Source of the DNA: SPCO01 sp964579825
GTDB lineage: Bacteria; Chloroflexota; Limnocylindria; Limnocylindrales; CSP1-4
Reading direction: 5' to 3'
NCBI GenBank assembly: GCA_964579825.1
Contig: CAZOHT010000006.1
Coordinates: 1 to 64,000 of the forward strand
DNA: 64,000 bases
Shown here piece by piece: positions 8,854 through 18,570 of the stretch. Position numbers and translations under genes: made by a program. Each line of letters begins with the position of its first letter. The first letter of the stretch is position 1. The notes under the pieces were generated by a model that ran no database searches, was not told the DNA's origin, and saw only the letters and a program-made list of their open reading frames with translations.

Positions 8854-9222
8854 TCACCCGGCGGACGGCGCTCCCGGGGTCGACGGCGGCGTCGTCCAGG
8901 CGGGAACGACGGCCGACGTCGGTTCGATCCGGTCCAGCTGCAGCTCGATCCCACCGACCCAACCCGCGGCCAGGTTGTAGAGCAGGCAGGCGGCCGCCGT
9001 GAAGACCCAGCCCACGGCGCCGTAGGAAACGGCGACCAGCAGGCCGAGCGCGAAGGTGCCGACCAGCCCCGCCCCGCCCGCGGCCGCATCGCCCGTGACG
9101 GCCGTCCCGGCGACCGCGGCGATAAGGGCGATCGGCACGAACAACACGGCGACCACGATCATGTACATGGCGGCCACGATGGTCGCGGTCCGGATGATGC
9201 CGAAGCGTCGGATCCTGTACAT
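8854..9222 (-). CDS. Small membrane protein, DUF3566-like
   Basis: This 122-residue protein begins MYRIRRFGIIRTATIVAAMY and has two long hydrophobic segments (about residues 11-40 and 50-85). The second is followed by CLLYNLAAGWVGGIELQLD, which closely resembles the C-terminal end of DUF3566 membrane proteins. A short Pro/Ala/Thr-rich tail ends the protein. It lies 9 bases downstream of the cupin gene on the same strand and is probably cotranscribed with it. Function unknown. Confidence 0.65.
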   Translation of the reverse strand: MYRIRRFGIIRTATIVAAMYMIVVAVLFVPIALIAAVAGTAVTGDAAAGGAGLVGTFALGLLVAVSYGAVGWVFTAAACLLYNLAAGWVGGIELQLDRIEPTSAVVPAWTTPPSTPGAPSAG

Positions 9223-9231
9223 CGGACGCGC

Positions 9232-9741
9232 CTACAGGCTCGCGGCGACGTCGCCGACGTGCCCGAGGACGGCCAGCCCGCCGACGGCGACGCCGACGCC
9301 GTGCGCGCGGAACGACCGGACCTTGCGGACGATCCGCTTCGCGAACGGCACGCGATGGGCGATCTGGCGCGGGATCGAGATCTCCGGTGTCTGGAGAGCG
9401 ACCTTCTTGAGGTAGACCGGGATGTGCCAGCGGACGATCTGGTGGCCCGGGAAGAAGACGGTGTCGCCTGCCTGGATGGGCTTGATCGTCCCGTCGGCCA
9501 TCGTCAGCTCCGCCTCGCCGGTCAGGACGTGGATGACCTCGTCGCTGCCGTAGCGCCAGTCGAACGTCCCCGCGGTGGACTCCCAGATCATCGCGCTGAT
9601 CATCCGGCCCTCGCCGAAGTCGAGCGCACGCGCCCGCGCCTGCGGCGTCCCGGCCACGATCCAGGTGGGATCGATCGGCCGGGGTGCGAGATCGTCGTCG
9701 GTCGCGACGGACCGTGCGACGAGCGGATCCTGCGTCGTCAT
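9232..9741 (-). CDS. Cupin-domain protein (DUF861/EutQ-like)
   Basis: This 169-residue protein carries one small-barrel cupin domain in its middle: FDWRYGSDEVIHVLTGEAEL is followed by an AGDTVFFPGHQIVRWHIP strand pair, the pattern of the cupin_3 family. The metal-binding histidine set is only partly kept, so a binding or sensing role is as likely as an enzymatic one. The C-terminal 50 residues are basic and may contact the membrane or a partner. GAGGTGG precedes the ATG at 9741 by 8 bases; the in-frame extension to 9870 overlaps the divergent exporter gene and is not used. Confidence 0.75.
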   Translation of the reverse strand: MTTQDPLVARSVATDDDLAPRPIDPTWIVAGTPQARARALDFGEGRMISAMIWESTAGTFDWRYGSDEVIHVLTGEAELTMADGTIKPIQAGDTVFFPGHQIVRWHIPVYLKKVALQTPEISIPRQIAHRVPFAKRIVRKVRSFRAHGVGVAVGGLAVLGHVGDVAASL

Positions 9742-9817
9742 CCGGGGACCACCTCGATACGTGGGTTCTGACGCCCGCGACCGTACCATCCCACCCGGCG
9801 GCCGGGAATACCATCGC

Positions 9818-10696
9818 GTGGCCGTGGAACCCTCGACGTTCGCCTCGCTCCTTGGCCTGTCGGCCGCCATCGGCTACGGCGTCGGGGACTTCATCGGCGG
9901 GATGCTGTCCCGCCGCATCCACTTCGCGGTCGTATCGGTCGCGTCGGGTGCCGCCGCCTTGCTGGTGACGGGCTCGATCCTGCTGGTCGCCGCGCCCGCG
10001 GATCCGGACACGACCGCCGTGCTCTGGGGGGCCTTCGCCGGGGTCGGCATGGGCCTCGGATCGCTCGCCCTGTTCCGCGGACTCGGGCGTGGCCGGATGG
10101 GGGTCGTGGCGCCGATCAGCGCCGTCACGGCAGCGGCGATCCCGGTCGTCGTCGGGGTCGTCCTGGGCGACCGGCCGGCGGCCATCGCCTGGGTCGGCGT
10201 GGCGCTGGCCCTGCCGGCCATCTGGCTCGTGTCCTCGCACGATGCCGATCCAGGGGAGCCCGGCGGCGGACCCGGACTCGCGGCCAGCGTCAGCGACGGG
10301 CTGCTGGCCGGGACCGGCTTCGCCCTGTTGTTCATCGGCCTCGGCCTCGCCGGCGACGGATCGGGGCTGTGGCCGGTCCTGGCCAGCGAGGTCGCGGCGC
10401 TCGTCGTGATGGCGGTCGCCGTGGTCCCGCTGCTGCCGGCGATCGAGCAGCGACGCCTGACGTCGCTCGACCTGGCCGGTGCGGCGACCGTCGGCCTGCT
10501 CGGAGCGGCTTCGTCCGTCGCGTACTTCTTCGCGACCCATGCCGGCCTGCTCTCGATCGTCGTCGTCCTGACCTCGCTCTATCCGGCCGTGACGGTCGTC
10601 CTGGCCGTGCTGATCACGCACGAGCCGGTCGGCCGGCGCCAGGCGATCGGCCTTGGCCTGGCCTGCGTGTCGATCGCGCTGATCGTGCTTGGGTAG
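9818..10696 (+). CDS. DMT-superfamily (EamA) transporter
   Basis: This is an inner-membrane protein of about 292 residues with ten predicted hydrophobic helices arranged as two EamA halves. The first begins FASLLGLSAAIGYGVGDFIG; the second starts near the middle with SDGLLAGTGFALLFIGLGLA and ends with the family-typical THEPVGRRQAIGLGLACVSI. Members export or exchange small metabolites such as amino acids; the substrate here cannot be read. GTG codons at 9818 and 9824 are both possible starts, with GGGA about 12 bases before the first. It is divergent from the cupin gene. Confidence 0.8.
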   Translation: MAVEPSTFASLLGLSAAIGYGVGDFIGGMLSRRIHFAVVSVASGAAALLVTGSILLVAAPADPDTTAVLWGAFAGVGMGLGSLALFRGLGRGRMGVVAPISAVTAAAIPVVVGVVLGDRPAAIAWVGVALALPAIWLVSSHDADPGEPGGGPGLAASVSDGLLAGTGFALLFIGLGLAGDGSGLWPVLASEVAALVVMAVAVVPLLPAIEQRRLTSLDLAGAATVGLLGAASSVAYFFATHAGLLSIVVVLTSLYPAVTVVLAVLITHEPVGRRQAIGLGLACVSIALIVLG

Positions 10697-10717
10697 TCGA
10701 TCCCTCGCGCGTACAGT
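10689..10717 (+). promoter_or_regulatory. Possible promoter of the SnoaL-like gene
   Basis: TTGGGT (10689-10694) and TACAGT (10712-10717) are separated by 17 bases, 68 bases before the GTG start of the next gene. The -35 part overlaps the end of the exporter gene. Confidence 0.4.
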
Positions 10718-10785
10718 AGGGGCCTGCAGACGGGCCCAGGACCGGACGTCGATGGACGCCGCGGGGCCCAGCGGAGGAGGGCACC

Positions 10786-11160
10786 GTGAGCGAGCATCCC
10801 AAGGCGGCCATCGTGCGCCGGATGAGCGAGGCGATGGCCGGGGGCGACATGGCGACCGCGGCCAGCCTGGTGGCCGACGATGTCGTGTGGCACCAGATCG
10901 GGTCGAGCGAACCGATCCGCGGCAAGGCAGCGCTGGCCGCCAGCATGGGCGGCTTCGCGGAGGCCGACATCCACTACGACATCCACGACATCCTCGCGAG
11001 CGACGACCACGTCATCGCCCTCGGGACCGCGACGGCGACCATCGGTGGCCGGTCCCTGGTCTATCGCACCGCCGAGATCCACCACGTCAACGATGGGCAG
11101 GTGACCGAGCGTTGGGCGTTCTCCGACGACACGAAGGCGATCACCGACTTCTTCGGCTGA
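10786..11160 (+). CDS. SnoaL-like / NTF2-fold protein
   Basis: This 124-residue protein has the one-domain alpha+beta cone of the SnoaL/NTF2 superfamily. It begins with a helix (KAAIVRRMSEAMAGGDMATA), followed by LVADDVVWHQIGSSEPIRGK and a C-terminal sheet with DGQVTERWAFSDDTKAITDF. Members include polyketide cyclases, isomerases and many ligand-binding proteins of unknown role; no catalytic set is diagnostic here. GGAGGAGGG lies 6 bases before the GTG start. The gene stands alone and is closed by a strong hairpin. Confidence 0.8.
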   Translation: MSEHPKAAIVRRMSEAMAGGDMATAASLVADDVVWHQIGSSEPIRGKAALAASMGGFAEADIHYDIHDILASDDHVIALGTATATIGGRSLVYRTAEIHHVNDGQVTERWAFSDDTKAITDFFG

Positions 11161-11191
11161 CCGCGGGTCCGCGGGGACCCGAGACGAATCA

Positions 11192-11220
11192 CGAAGGCCC
11201 CGGCGATGCCGGGGCCTTCG
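11192..11220. terminator. Bidirectional hairpin terminator
   Basis: A perfect 13-base inverted repeat (11192-11204 with 11208-11220) with loop GAT lies between the SnoaL-like gene and the convergent groEL. It can end transcripts from both sides although no long U tract follows. Confidence 0.7.
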
Positions 11221-11245
11221 ATGTGTCGCTTGACGCGAGGCCGGA

Positions 11246-12874
<1,629 letters not shown>

Positions 12875-12934
12875 TCCAGTGTCCCTCCAGGAACGTGTGA
12901 GTGGGGCGAGGGGTCAGCGACGACGGACGGGTCG

Positions 12935-13249
12935 TCAGCCCTCGACGATGGCGAGGATGTCCTTCTGGCTGACGATGAGGAGGTCCTCGTCATCGAGCTT
13001 GAACTCGGTCCCGGCGTACTTGGCGTAGAGGACCTTGTCGCCCTTCTTGACGTCCATCGACTCGCGCTTGCCGTCCTCGAGAAGGCGGCCCGGCCCGGCC
13101 GACACGACGGTGCCTTCCTGCGGCTTCTCCTTGACGGTGTCCGGGAGGACGATGCCGCTCTTGGTCATCTCCTCGCGCGGGGTGGGCAGAACGACCACGC
13201 GATCACCCAACGGGCGAAGCCTGGTCGACGCAGCAGCGGCTTTGGCCAA
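12935..13249 (-). CDS. groES: Co-chaperonin GroES
   Basis: This 104-residue protein is the heptameric lid of GroEL. The GroES beta-barrel is clear: RPLGDRVVVLPTPREEMTKS, then the mobile loop region GIVLPDTVKEKPQEGTVVSA and the end DDEDLLIVSQKDILAIVEG. The start is TTG at 13249 (MAKAAAAS), eight bases after AGGAGG; the nearby ATG is out of frame. Upstream in-frame codons to 13438 lie in the leader and are not used. It is the first gene of the groES-groEL operon, with promoter and CIRCE operator about 180 bases upstream. Confidence 0.97.
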   Translation of the reverse strand: MAKAAAASTRLRPLGDRVVVLPTPREEMTKSGIVLPDTVKEKPQEGTVVSAGPGRLLEDGKRESMDVKKGDKVLYAKYAGTEFKLDDEDLLIVSQKDILAIVEG

Positions 13250-13431
13250 CGTGCATTCCTCCTGAGACGGCCAGGACCGGCCGTCGGGCGTGGACCCGGA
13301 GCTGATCGGCCGGCCGTGGTGGGGCCGGCGGGACGTCGTCCGGGGTTTCCTCTGATCCGCATCGCGCCGGTCCCGCTCCGACCTGGCCGCCGGGGGTCCG
13401 GGCGGTCGGAGTCGTGGGCTTCGCGACGCAT

Positions 13432-13458
13432 TTGGCACTCTCTAGGTGAGAGTGCCAA
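13432..13458. promoter_or_regulatory. CIRCE operator (HrcA binding site)
   Basis: TTGGCACTC and GAGTGCCAA form a perfect 9-9-9 inverted repeat that matches the CIRCE consensus at all but one position per arm. It sits just downstream of the -10 box of the groES promoter, the usual place for HrcA to block transcription. hrcA itself is not in the window. Confidence 0.95.
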
Positions 13459-13459
13459 T

Positions 13460-13489
13460 ACAGTACCGAACCGGTCGTTCCGCTGTCAA
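13460..13489 (-). promoter_or_regulatory. groES-groEL promoter
   Basis: On the minus strand TTGACA (13484-13489) and TACTGT (13460-13465) are 18 bases apart and immediately precede the CIRCE element. This is the clearest sigma70-type promoter in the window together with that at 52149-52177. Confidence 0.8.
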
Positions 13490-13538
13490 CCCGGAGATGC
13501 GTCGTGAGACGCGACCGCGAGGCCCGCTCGCGGTCGAC

Positions 13539-14240
13539 TCAGGAGTGGGCGATGGACACCACGACAGCGTCGCCCTCGCGCAGCAGGTTCACGCAGCCCG
13601 TCCCGTCGTAGCCGATGTACCAGGCCGCGATCCCCTCGGACTCGTCGTACATGATCGCCTGCCTGAGCGCCGGGAAGTCCACCCGGATGTCCCGGTCACC
13701 CGTGTAGGTCGGCTCACCGACATCGTTCGAGAGCGACATCCCGCTGAATCGGACCTGCAGGGCATGGTCGCCGGCGAGGTCGATCGGGAGGCCGCTCGAC
13801 CCGTACGTGAATGGCGGTTCGGCGACCGTCAGCTCCCCGCGCGGCGGGCCGGCCGGCGTCAGCGACCCGGCCTCGAATACGAAGGTCACGAAGTCCGCGG
13901 CCGGGCTGGTCGCGACCTCCACGGCGACGACCCGATCGGACGGCAGCAGGCCTTCCTGTGGCTGGACGACACAGGCCTCCGCGGACGGCGAGGGGGTCGG
14001 CGCGGCGGTCGCCGATGCGACCGGCGTGGCCGTCGGGGCGGCCGAAGCCGAGGCCAAGGCGGACCTCGACGGTTCGACGGACGCCGACGCGACCGCCGAT
14101 GGGATCGTCGTCGCCGATGGCGAAGGGCTTTCATCGCCGCCGAGTCGCCCGAACGCGCCGGACACGGCGAGCAGGACGACGACGACCGCGATGGCGATGA
14201 CCAGGAAGTACGGCGCCGCACGGCGCATCTCGGGACTCAT
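13539..14240 (-). CDS. Membrane-anchored AMIN-like domain protein
   Basis: This 233-residue protein begins with a single membrane anchor (MRRAAPYFLVIAIAVVVVLL), then a Ser/Ala/Pro/Thr-rich spacer (about residues 35-90), then an extracellular AMIN-like beta domain. In the domain, a cysteine near its start (ACVVQPQEG), the DRVVAVEVATSP and FVTFVFEAG strands and TYTGDRDIRVDFP fit the family found in actinobacterial and Chloroflexota surface proteins. The spacer suggests that the domain reaches away from the membrane. ATG 14240 overlaps the tatD stop by one base (TGATG), so it is translationally coupled as the last gene of metG-tatD. Confidence 0.7.
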   Translation of the reverse strand: MSPEMRRAAPYFLVIAIAVVVVLLAVSGAFGRLGGDESPSPSATTIPSAVASASVEPSRSALASASAAPTATPVASATAAPTPSPSAEACVVQPQEGLLPSDRVVAVEVATSPAADFVTFVFEAGSLTPAGPPRGELTVAEPPFTYGSSGLPIDLAGDHALQVRFSGMSLSNDVGEPTYTGDRDIRVDFPALRQAIMYDESEGIAAWYIGYDGTGCVNLLREGDAVVVSIAHS

Positions 14241-15079
14241 CAGGGCCTCCGAGGGCTCGCGAACGTCCGGTCGTACGCAGCCACGAGGGTGCCACCGAGG
14301 GCATCGGCTGTCGTCTGGCGCCGGTCTGCGAGCCAGGCCGCGGTCACGCGCACCCACTCGGGTTCATTGCGCGACCGCGGAGCGCCGGGTGGCGACAGGA
14401 ACGGCGAGTCGGTCTCGACGAGGACGCGGTCGTCCGGCACGAGCGGCGCGACGTCCGCCGACGCCTCCTCGCCGGCGCGGAACACGAGCCCCGAGAAGCT
14501 GACGGCGAGCCCGAGGTCGATCACGGCGCGACCGTAGTCGAGCGGTCCCGAGAACGAGTGGATCACGGCCGCCGGCCGCTCCCCGAACGCCGCCGACCAG
14601 CGAGCCTCCCCCACCCCGGCCGCCGCCAGCTCCGCGAGCAGGGCGTCCTGGGCGTCGCGGCGCCCGTTGGCGGAACGACAGTGCAGGATCGCCGGCTTGC
14701 CCGTCTCGAGCGCGAGCGCGAGGTTACGCCGCAGATTGGCGAGCTGATCCGGGATGGGACTGAAGACCCGGTCGAAGTCGAGGCCGGTCTCGCCGATGGC
14801 CACGACCCGTGCATCGGCCGCCATGGCGACGAGGGCCGCCCAACCCGCGTCGTCCACCTTCGCGGCGTCGTGCGGATGGACCCCGACGCCGACATCGAGC
14901 CACGGGAACCGTTCGACCAGCGCGAGCGCCCGCTCGCTCGAGGCGACGTTCCAGCCCGGGACGAGGATCCGCTCCACGCCGGCGAGTCGGGCGCCACCGA
15001 GGACGAGGTCGGCGTCGCCATCGAAGCGATCGGCGTTGAGGTGGCAGTGGCTGTCGACGAGGCGCGGCACCGCGCTCAC
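14240..15079 (-). CDS. tatD: TatD-family metal-dependent hydrolase
   Basis: This is a 279-residue TIM-barrel amidohydrolase of the TatD family; characterised members are metal-dependent DNases or D-aminoacyl-tRNA deacylase-like enzymes. The metal ligands are visible: VDSHCHLN near the N-terminus, GETGLDFDRV near residue 100, the ILHCRS histidine, VIHSFSG and the terminal VETDSPFLSPPG aspartate. GTG 15079 overlaps the metG stop (GTGA). The pairing of metG and tatD is widespread in bacteria. Confidence 0.92.
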   Translation of the reverse strand: MSAVPRLVDSHCHLNADRFDGDADLVLGGARLAGVERILVPGWNVASSERALALVERFPWLDVGVGVHPHDAAKVDDAGWAALVAMAADARVVAIGETGLDFDRVFSPIPDQLANLRRNLALALETGKPAILHCRSANGRRDAQDALLAELAAAGVGEARWSAAFGERPAAVIHSFSGPLDYGRAVIDLGLAVSFSGLVFRAGEEASADVAPLVPDDRVLVETDSPFLSPPGAPRSRNEPEWVRVTAAWLADRRQTTADALGGTLVAAYDRTFASPRRP

Positions 15080-16737
15080 GCCGGTGCGGTCTCCGGAGCG
15101 TCGGCATCGACGTCCAGACGCGGGAACAGCGGTTCGGGCGCCGTCACTCGACCGGCCTCGGCCGCGCGGGCGCCCCAGGCGAGCTCATCGGCCAGCGGCG
15201 GCCCGCCGTTCCCGTCCGCGCCGTACGGGAAGGCGTACCCGAGCTGGGCCAGGACGCGCGGGCCGGCTCCGGGCATGAACGGCGTCACGGCCAGGCCGAC
15301 GAGCCGGCACGTCTCGAGGAGGTCGCCCAGGACGTCCGCCAGTCGGGCCCCGGCCGCGGCGTCGCCGGCCTTCGCCGCCTTGGCCAGATCCCACGGCCGT
15401 TCGGCATCGACGGTCTTGTTCGCCCCGCCGACGAACTCCCACAGCTCGGCCAGGGCCTCGTGCAGGAGACAGCCGTCGATCCGCTCGCGGACGCGCTCGA
15501 TGGTGTCCGCCCAGCCCTCCGCCAGCGGCGACGCGGAAGCCGGTCGCGGCGCCGGTCGCGCGCCATCGAGATAGCGGTTGGTCATGGACACGGTCCGGTT
15601 GACGAGGTTCCCGAAGTCGTTGGCGAGGTCCGCGTTGTAGCGCCGCACGAACGAGTCCCACGACACCTCGGCGTCCCGGTCGAACGGCACCTCCCTAAGG
15701 GCCACGTAGCGCGCCCCGTCCGCCCCGAACGCGCTCACGAAGTCGACCGGATCGAGGAAGTTGCCGCGGCTCTTGCTCATCCGCTCGCCACCGGCCGCCA
15801 GCAGCCAGCCGTGGACCCAGACCTGGCGCGGGGCCTCCAGTCCGGCACTCCACAGCATCGCCGGCCAGAAGATCGTGTGGAAGCGGGCGATGTCCTTGCC
15901 GATGACGTGGAGATCGGCTGGCCACCAGCGCTCGAAGGCAGCCGGGTCGTCCGGGAATCCGGCCCCGGTGATGTAGTTGATGAGCGCGTCGTACCAGACG
16001 TAGATCTTGCCGGCCTCCGGATCCCACGAGCCGTCCTCTCGCCGGGCGGTCTCGCCGTTCTCCGCGATCGGGAACGGGATCCCCCAATCGCCCGGCGTCC
16101 GCTCGCGCGAGATCGAGAAGTCCTCGAGCCCGCCGCGGATGAACCCGAGCATCTCGTTGCGCCGGAAGTCCGGCTGGACGAACTCGGGATGGTCGGCGAA
16201 GTGGCGCTCCAGGCGCTCCTGGTAGGCGGACAGGCGGAAGAACCAGTTCTTCTCGGTCAACCACTGGAGCGGGACCTCGGGATGGTTCGGGCAGATCGTG
16301 CCGCGAGCGGTCTCCTGGACATCGGTCGCGTTGCGAAACCCCTCGTTCGGGCAGTACCAGCCCTCGTAGGAGCCGAGATAGATGTCGCCGTTCGCGTGCG
16401 CCCGGCGGACCATCTCCTGGGCCGCCCGGACGTGGTCCGGATCGGTCGTGCGGATGAACCGGTCCGGTCGGATGTGGAGCGCATCCTCGGCGGCCGTGAA
16501 GTAGCCGACCTTCTCATCGACGAACTCGCGGGTCGGCCGGCCCTCGTCGAGCGCGGCCTGGGCGATGTTGATCGAATGTTCGTCGGTGCCCGTGAGGAAC
16601 CGGGTATCGTCGCCAAGCATCCGATGCCAGCGCGCGATGACGTCGGCGCCGATCACCTCGTACAGGGTGTGGACGCCCGGCCTGCTGTTCGCATAGGCGA
16701 TCGCGGTCGTCAGGTAGTAGCGACGTCGGTCCGTCAT
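15076..16737 (-). CDS. metG: Methionyl-tRNA synthetase with a non-canonical HIGH region
   Basis: This 553-residue class I synthetase charges tRNA-Met. The Rossmann core is clear, with FLTGTDEHS, the connective domain (WYCPNEGFR and TICPNHPEVP, an incomplete zinc knuckle), IYVWYDALINYITG, HVIGKDIARFHTIFWPAML and the KMSKS loop as RMSKSRGN, followed by the helical anticodon-binding domain. The class signature HIGH is absent: where homologues read PHxGHAY this protein reads PGVHTLY, with a single histidine shifted by two places. Everything around it is conserved, so it should be active with an altered ATP site or belong to a MetRS subgroup. TACCAT ends 9 bases before the ATG and no Shine-Dalgarno is present. 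It starts metG-tatD-AMIN gene. Confidence 0.93.
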   Translation of the reverse strand: MTDRRRYYLTTAIAYANSRPGVHTLYEVIGADVIARWHRMLGDDTRFLTGTDEHSINIAQAALDEGRPTREFVDEKVGYFTAAEDALHIRPDRFIRTTDPDHVRAAQEMVRRAHANGDIYLGSYEGWYCPNEGFRNATDVQETARGTICPNHPEVPLQWLTEKNWFFRLSAYQERLERHFADHPEFVQPDFRRNEMLGFIRGGLEDFSISRERTPGDWGIPFPIAENGETARREDGSWDPEAGKIYVWYDALINYITGAGFPDDPAAFERWWPADLHVIGKDIARFHTIFWPAMLWSAGLEAPRQVWVHGWLLAAGGERMSKSRGNFLDPVDFVSAFGADGARYVALREVPFDRDAEVSWDSFVRRYNADLANDFGNLVNRTVSMTNRYLDGARPAPRPASASPLAEGWADTIERVRERIDGCLLHEALAELWEFVGGANKTVDAERPWDLAKAAKAGDAAAGARLADVLGDLLETCRLVGLAVTPFMPGAGPRVLAQLGYAFPYGADGNGGPPLADELAWGARAAEAGRVTAPEPLFPRLDVDADAPETAPA

Positions 16738-16746
16738 GGGACCGCG

Positions 16747-16752
16747 ATGGTA
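16747..16752 (-). promoter_or_regulatory. Possible -10 box of metG
   Basis: TACCAT on the minus strand ends 9 bases before the metG ATG. The same hexamer stands 8 bases before the ATG of the small ORF at 57385. Such spacing would give an mRNA with almost no leader. Confidence 0.4.
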
Positions 16753-16836
16753 GCAGCGGCGGCCCGCCTCACGAGACGCACGGCTTCACGAAGGCCGACC
16801 CTGTCGACGCCGGTCGGACCCGGACGTCGCGACCGA

Positions 16837-17313
16837 TCAGCGAAGGGACTCCTCGAGCGCCCGCTCCGCCTCTTCGTCGAGGGTCGTCTGCTTGACCCGA
16901 CCGTCGTAGCGGCGCATGGCCGCGATGAGCAGCCCGATGTCGCCGTCCTTGATGAGCAGGAACAATGCCGACCCACCGCTCGGCAGGTCCGCGGCGACGT
17001 CCTTGACGAACCCCCCATCCACACCGGGCGACACGGCTCGGCCGATCAGGCCTCCGACGACCGCGCCGCCGACGATCCCGGCGACCGGGAAGACGACGAA
17101 CAGCATCGCCCCGAGGATGCCGCCGACGACGGCGCCGGTCTCGGTGCCGCTCGAGGCCTCGTTCTTGACCGACACCTTGCCGGCGGTGTCCTTCGACACG
17201 ACGGCGGTGTCCTTGAGATGGATCTTGTCTTCGCGCTCGAGGGACCGGACGGAGCCGAGTGCCTGCAGGGCCTGGTCGGCATCGTCGAACGTGACCGCGA
17301 TGAATTCGGACAT
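16837..17313 (-). CDS. DUF1269-family protein (paralogue)
   Basis: This 158-residue protein has the N-terminal FIAVTFDDADQALQAL segment, the conserved VVSKDTAGKVSV strand and a glycine-rich hydrophobic hairpin (TGAVVGGILGAMLFVVFPVA) of DUF1269. It is a paralogue of the protein at 7285-7887 but lacks the charged C-terminal tail. GAGGAG lies 7 bases before the ATG. It sits 39 bases after the LtrA-like gene and 99 bases before metG, all on the same strand. Function unknown; membrane association is inferred. Confidence 0.85.
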   Translation of the reverse strand: MSEFIAVTFDDADQALQALGSVRSLEREDKIHLKDTAVVSKDTAGKVSVKNEASSGTETGAVVGGILGAMLFVVFPVAGIVGGAVVGGLIGRAVSPGVDGGFVKDVAADLPSGGSALFLLIKDGDIGLLIAAMRRYDGRVKQTTLDEEAERALEESLR

Positions 17314-17352
17314 CTGGGGCTCCTCGGGTGCGTGGTCCCGGCGATGGTCCGC

Positions 17353-18570
17353 TCAGGCGTCCGTCGGCGTCAAGTCGGACCCGCGGGCGAGCGTCGCGAC
17401 GCTCACGGCGACGAGGCCGGCGGCGATCCCGGCCATCGCCAGGATAGCGAGGGGGACACCGATCGCCGGCGCGGCCAGGGCAGCCAGCACGATCGCCACC
17501 GAGGCCACGAGGATCGGACCCGCGAACCGGCCGGTAAGGGGTACCCGATGGAGCAAGGCGACCGCCACCAGGTAGATCACGACCGGGACCGCGACCGTCA
17601 GGGCGACCGCCACCGGACCGATCTCGGCCGCATCGAGGATCGCATCGGTCGCCACCTGCAGGCCGGCACCCAGGGCGGCGACGGCGGCGAACACGAAGTA
17701 GTGGCCATAGCCCCAGGCGATGGCCGCCTTGAGCGACAGGGCCTCGTCGATGGCGCCGCGCTGCTTGAAGTACGCCCACCAGAGGGCGAACACGAGGACC
17801 AGGCCCCCGATGGCGATCGCAACCAGCTCGACGGTGACACCACCCTGGCTCGCGGCGGCTTCGATGGCGGTCGTGGCGGCCAGGATGCACTCGCCCAGGA
17901 CGATGATCGTGAAGAGGCCGTAGCGCTCGGCGATGTGCGCCGCGTGCCATGGCGTCTGACGCCCGGACCGCTCCGCCCAGACCGGGATCAGCAGCTCGCA
18001 CGCACCGAGCAGGATGATGGCGGCGTAGCCCCACGGCGGGCCGACGGCCAGGCGGACGACCCACAGCAGCTGGACGACGGTGATCCCGAGCGCGAACCGG
18101 AGGGCGACGGCGCGACCGCCCGGATCCTCGGCGGCGGCCCGTAGCCACTGCAGGACGAGGGCGATCCGCATGATGACGTACCCGACGACCGCGATCGTGA
18201 AGTCGAGGTCCTCGAAGACGGCCCGGACACCCGCGGTCACGACCAGGACGCCCGCGATCTGGACGAACGTGAGCAGTCGGTACAGCACATCGTCCGTGTC
18301 GTAGGCCGAAGCGAACCAGCTGAAGTTGACCCACGGCCACCAGATCGTGAAGAACACGACCAGGAAGCTGACGACGCCGTGGGCGATCTCCCCGTGGGCG
18401 AGGTCGTGGTGCAGGGCGCCCGCGGCCGCCGCGACGGCGACCACGAACGACAGATCGAACAGCAACTCGAGCGGCGTCGAGGCCCGGTGCGGCTCGGTCC
18501 GGTCGCGCCCGCGCATCGGGACGTGCCTGGCACGACCGCCACCCGTGGCCGGGCCGGCCGAGACCGACAT
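17353..18570 (-). CDS. Low temperature requirement A (LtrA) family membrane protein
   Basis: This 405-residue inner-membrane protein has about eleven hydrophobic helices. The family hallmark TPLELLFDLSFVVAVAAAAG is at the N-terminus and ERYGLFTIIVLGECILA in the middle. LtrA was named from a Listeria mutant that grows poorly in the cold; the biochemical role is unknown. The frame is open to 19308 antisense to nothing useful, but ATG 18570 overlaps the purH stop by one base (TGATG), so the gene ends the purine operon as a coupled passenger. Confidence 0.85.
   Translation of the reverse strand: MSVSAGPATGGGRARHVPMRGRDRTEPHRASTPLELLFDLSFVVAVAAAAGALHHDLAHGEIAHGVVSFLVVFFTIWWPWVNFSWFASAYDTDDVLYRLLTFVQIAGVLVVTAGVRAVFEDLDFTIAVVGYVIMRIALVLQWLRAAAEDPGGRAVALRFALGITVVQLLWVVRLAVGPPWGYAAIILLGACELLIPVWAERSGRQTPWHAAHIAERYGLFTIIVLGECILAATTAIEAAASQGGVTVELVAIAIGGLVLVFALWWAYFKQRGAIDEALSLKAAIAWGYGHYFVFAAVAALGAGLQVATDAILDAAEIGPVAVALTVAVPVVIYLVAVALLHRVPLTGRFAGPILVASVAIVLAALAAPAIGVPLAILAMAGIAAGLVAVSVATLARGSDLTPTDA

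Noticed and set aside
7973..10621. 882-codon minus-strand frame through the lipoprotein gene
   Set aside because: Only the last 261 codons carry a signal peptide and domain; the rest runs antisense or through the cupin and membrane protein genes in another frame.
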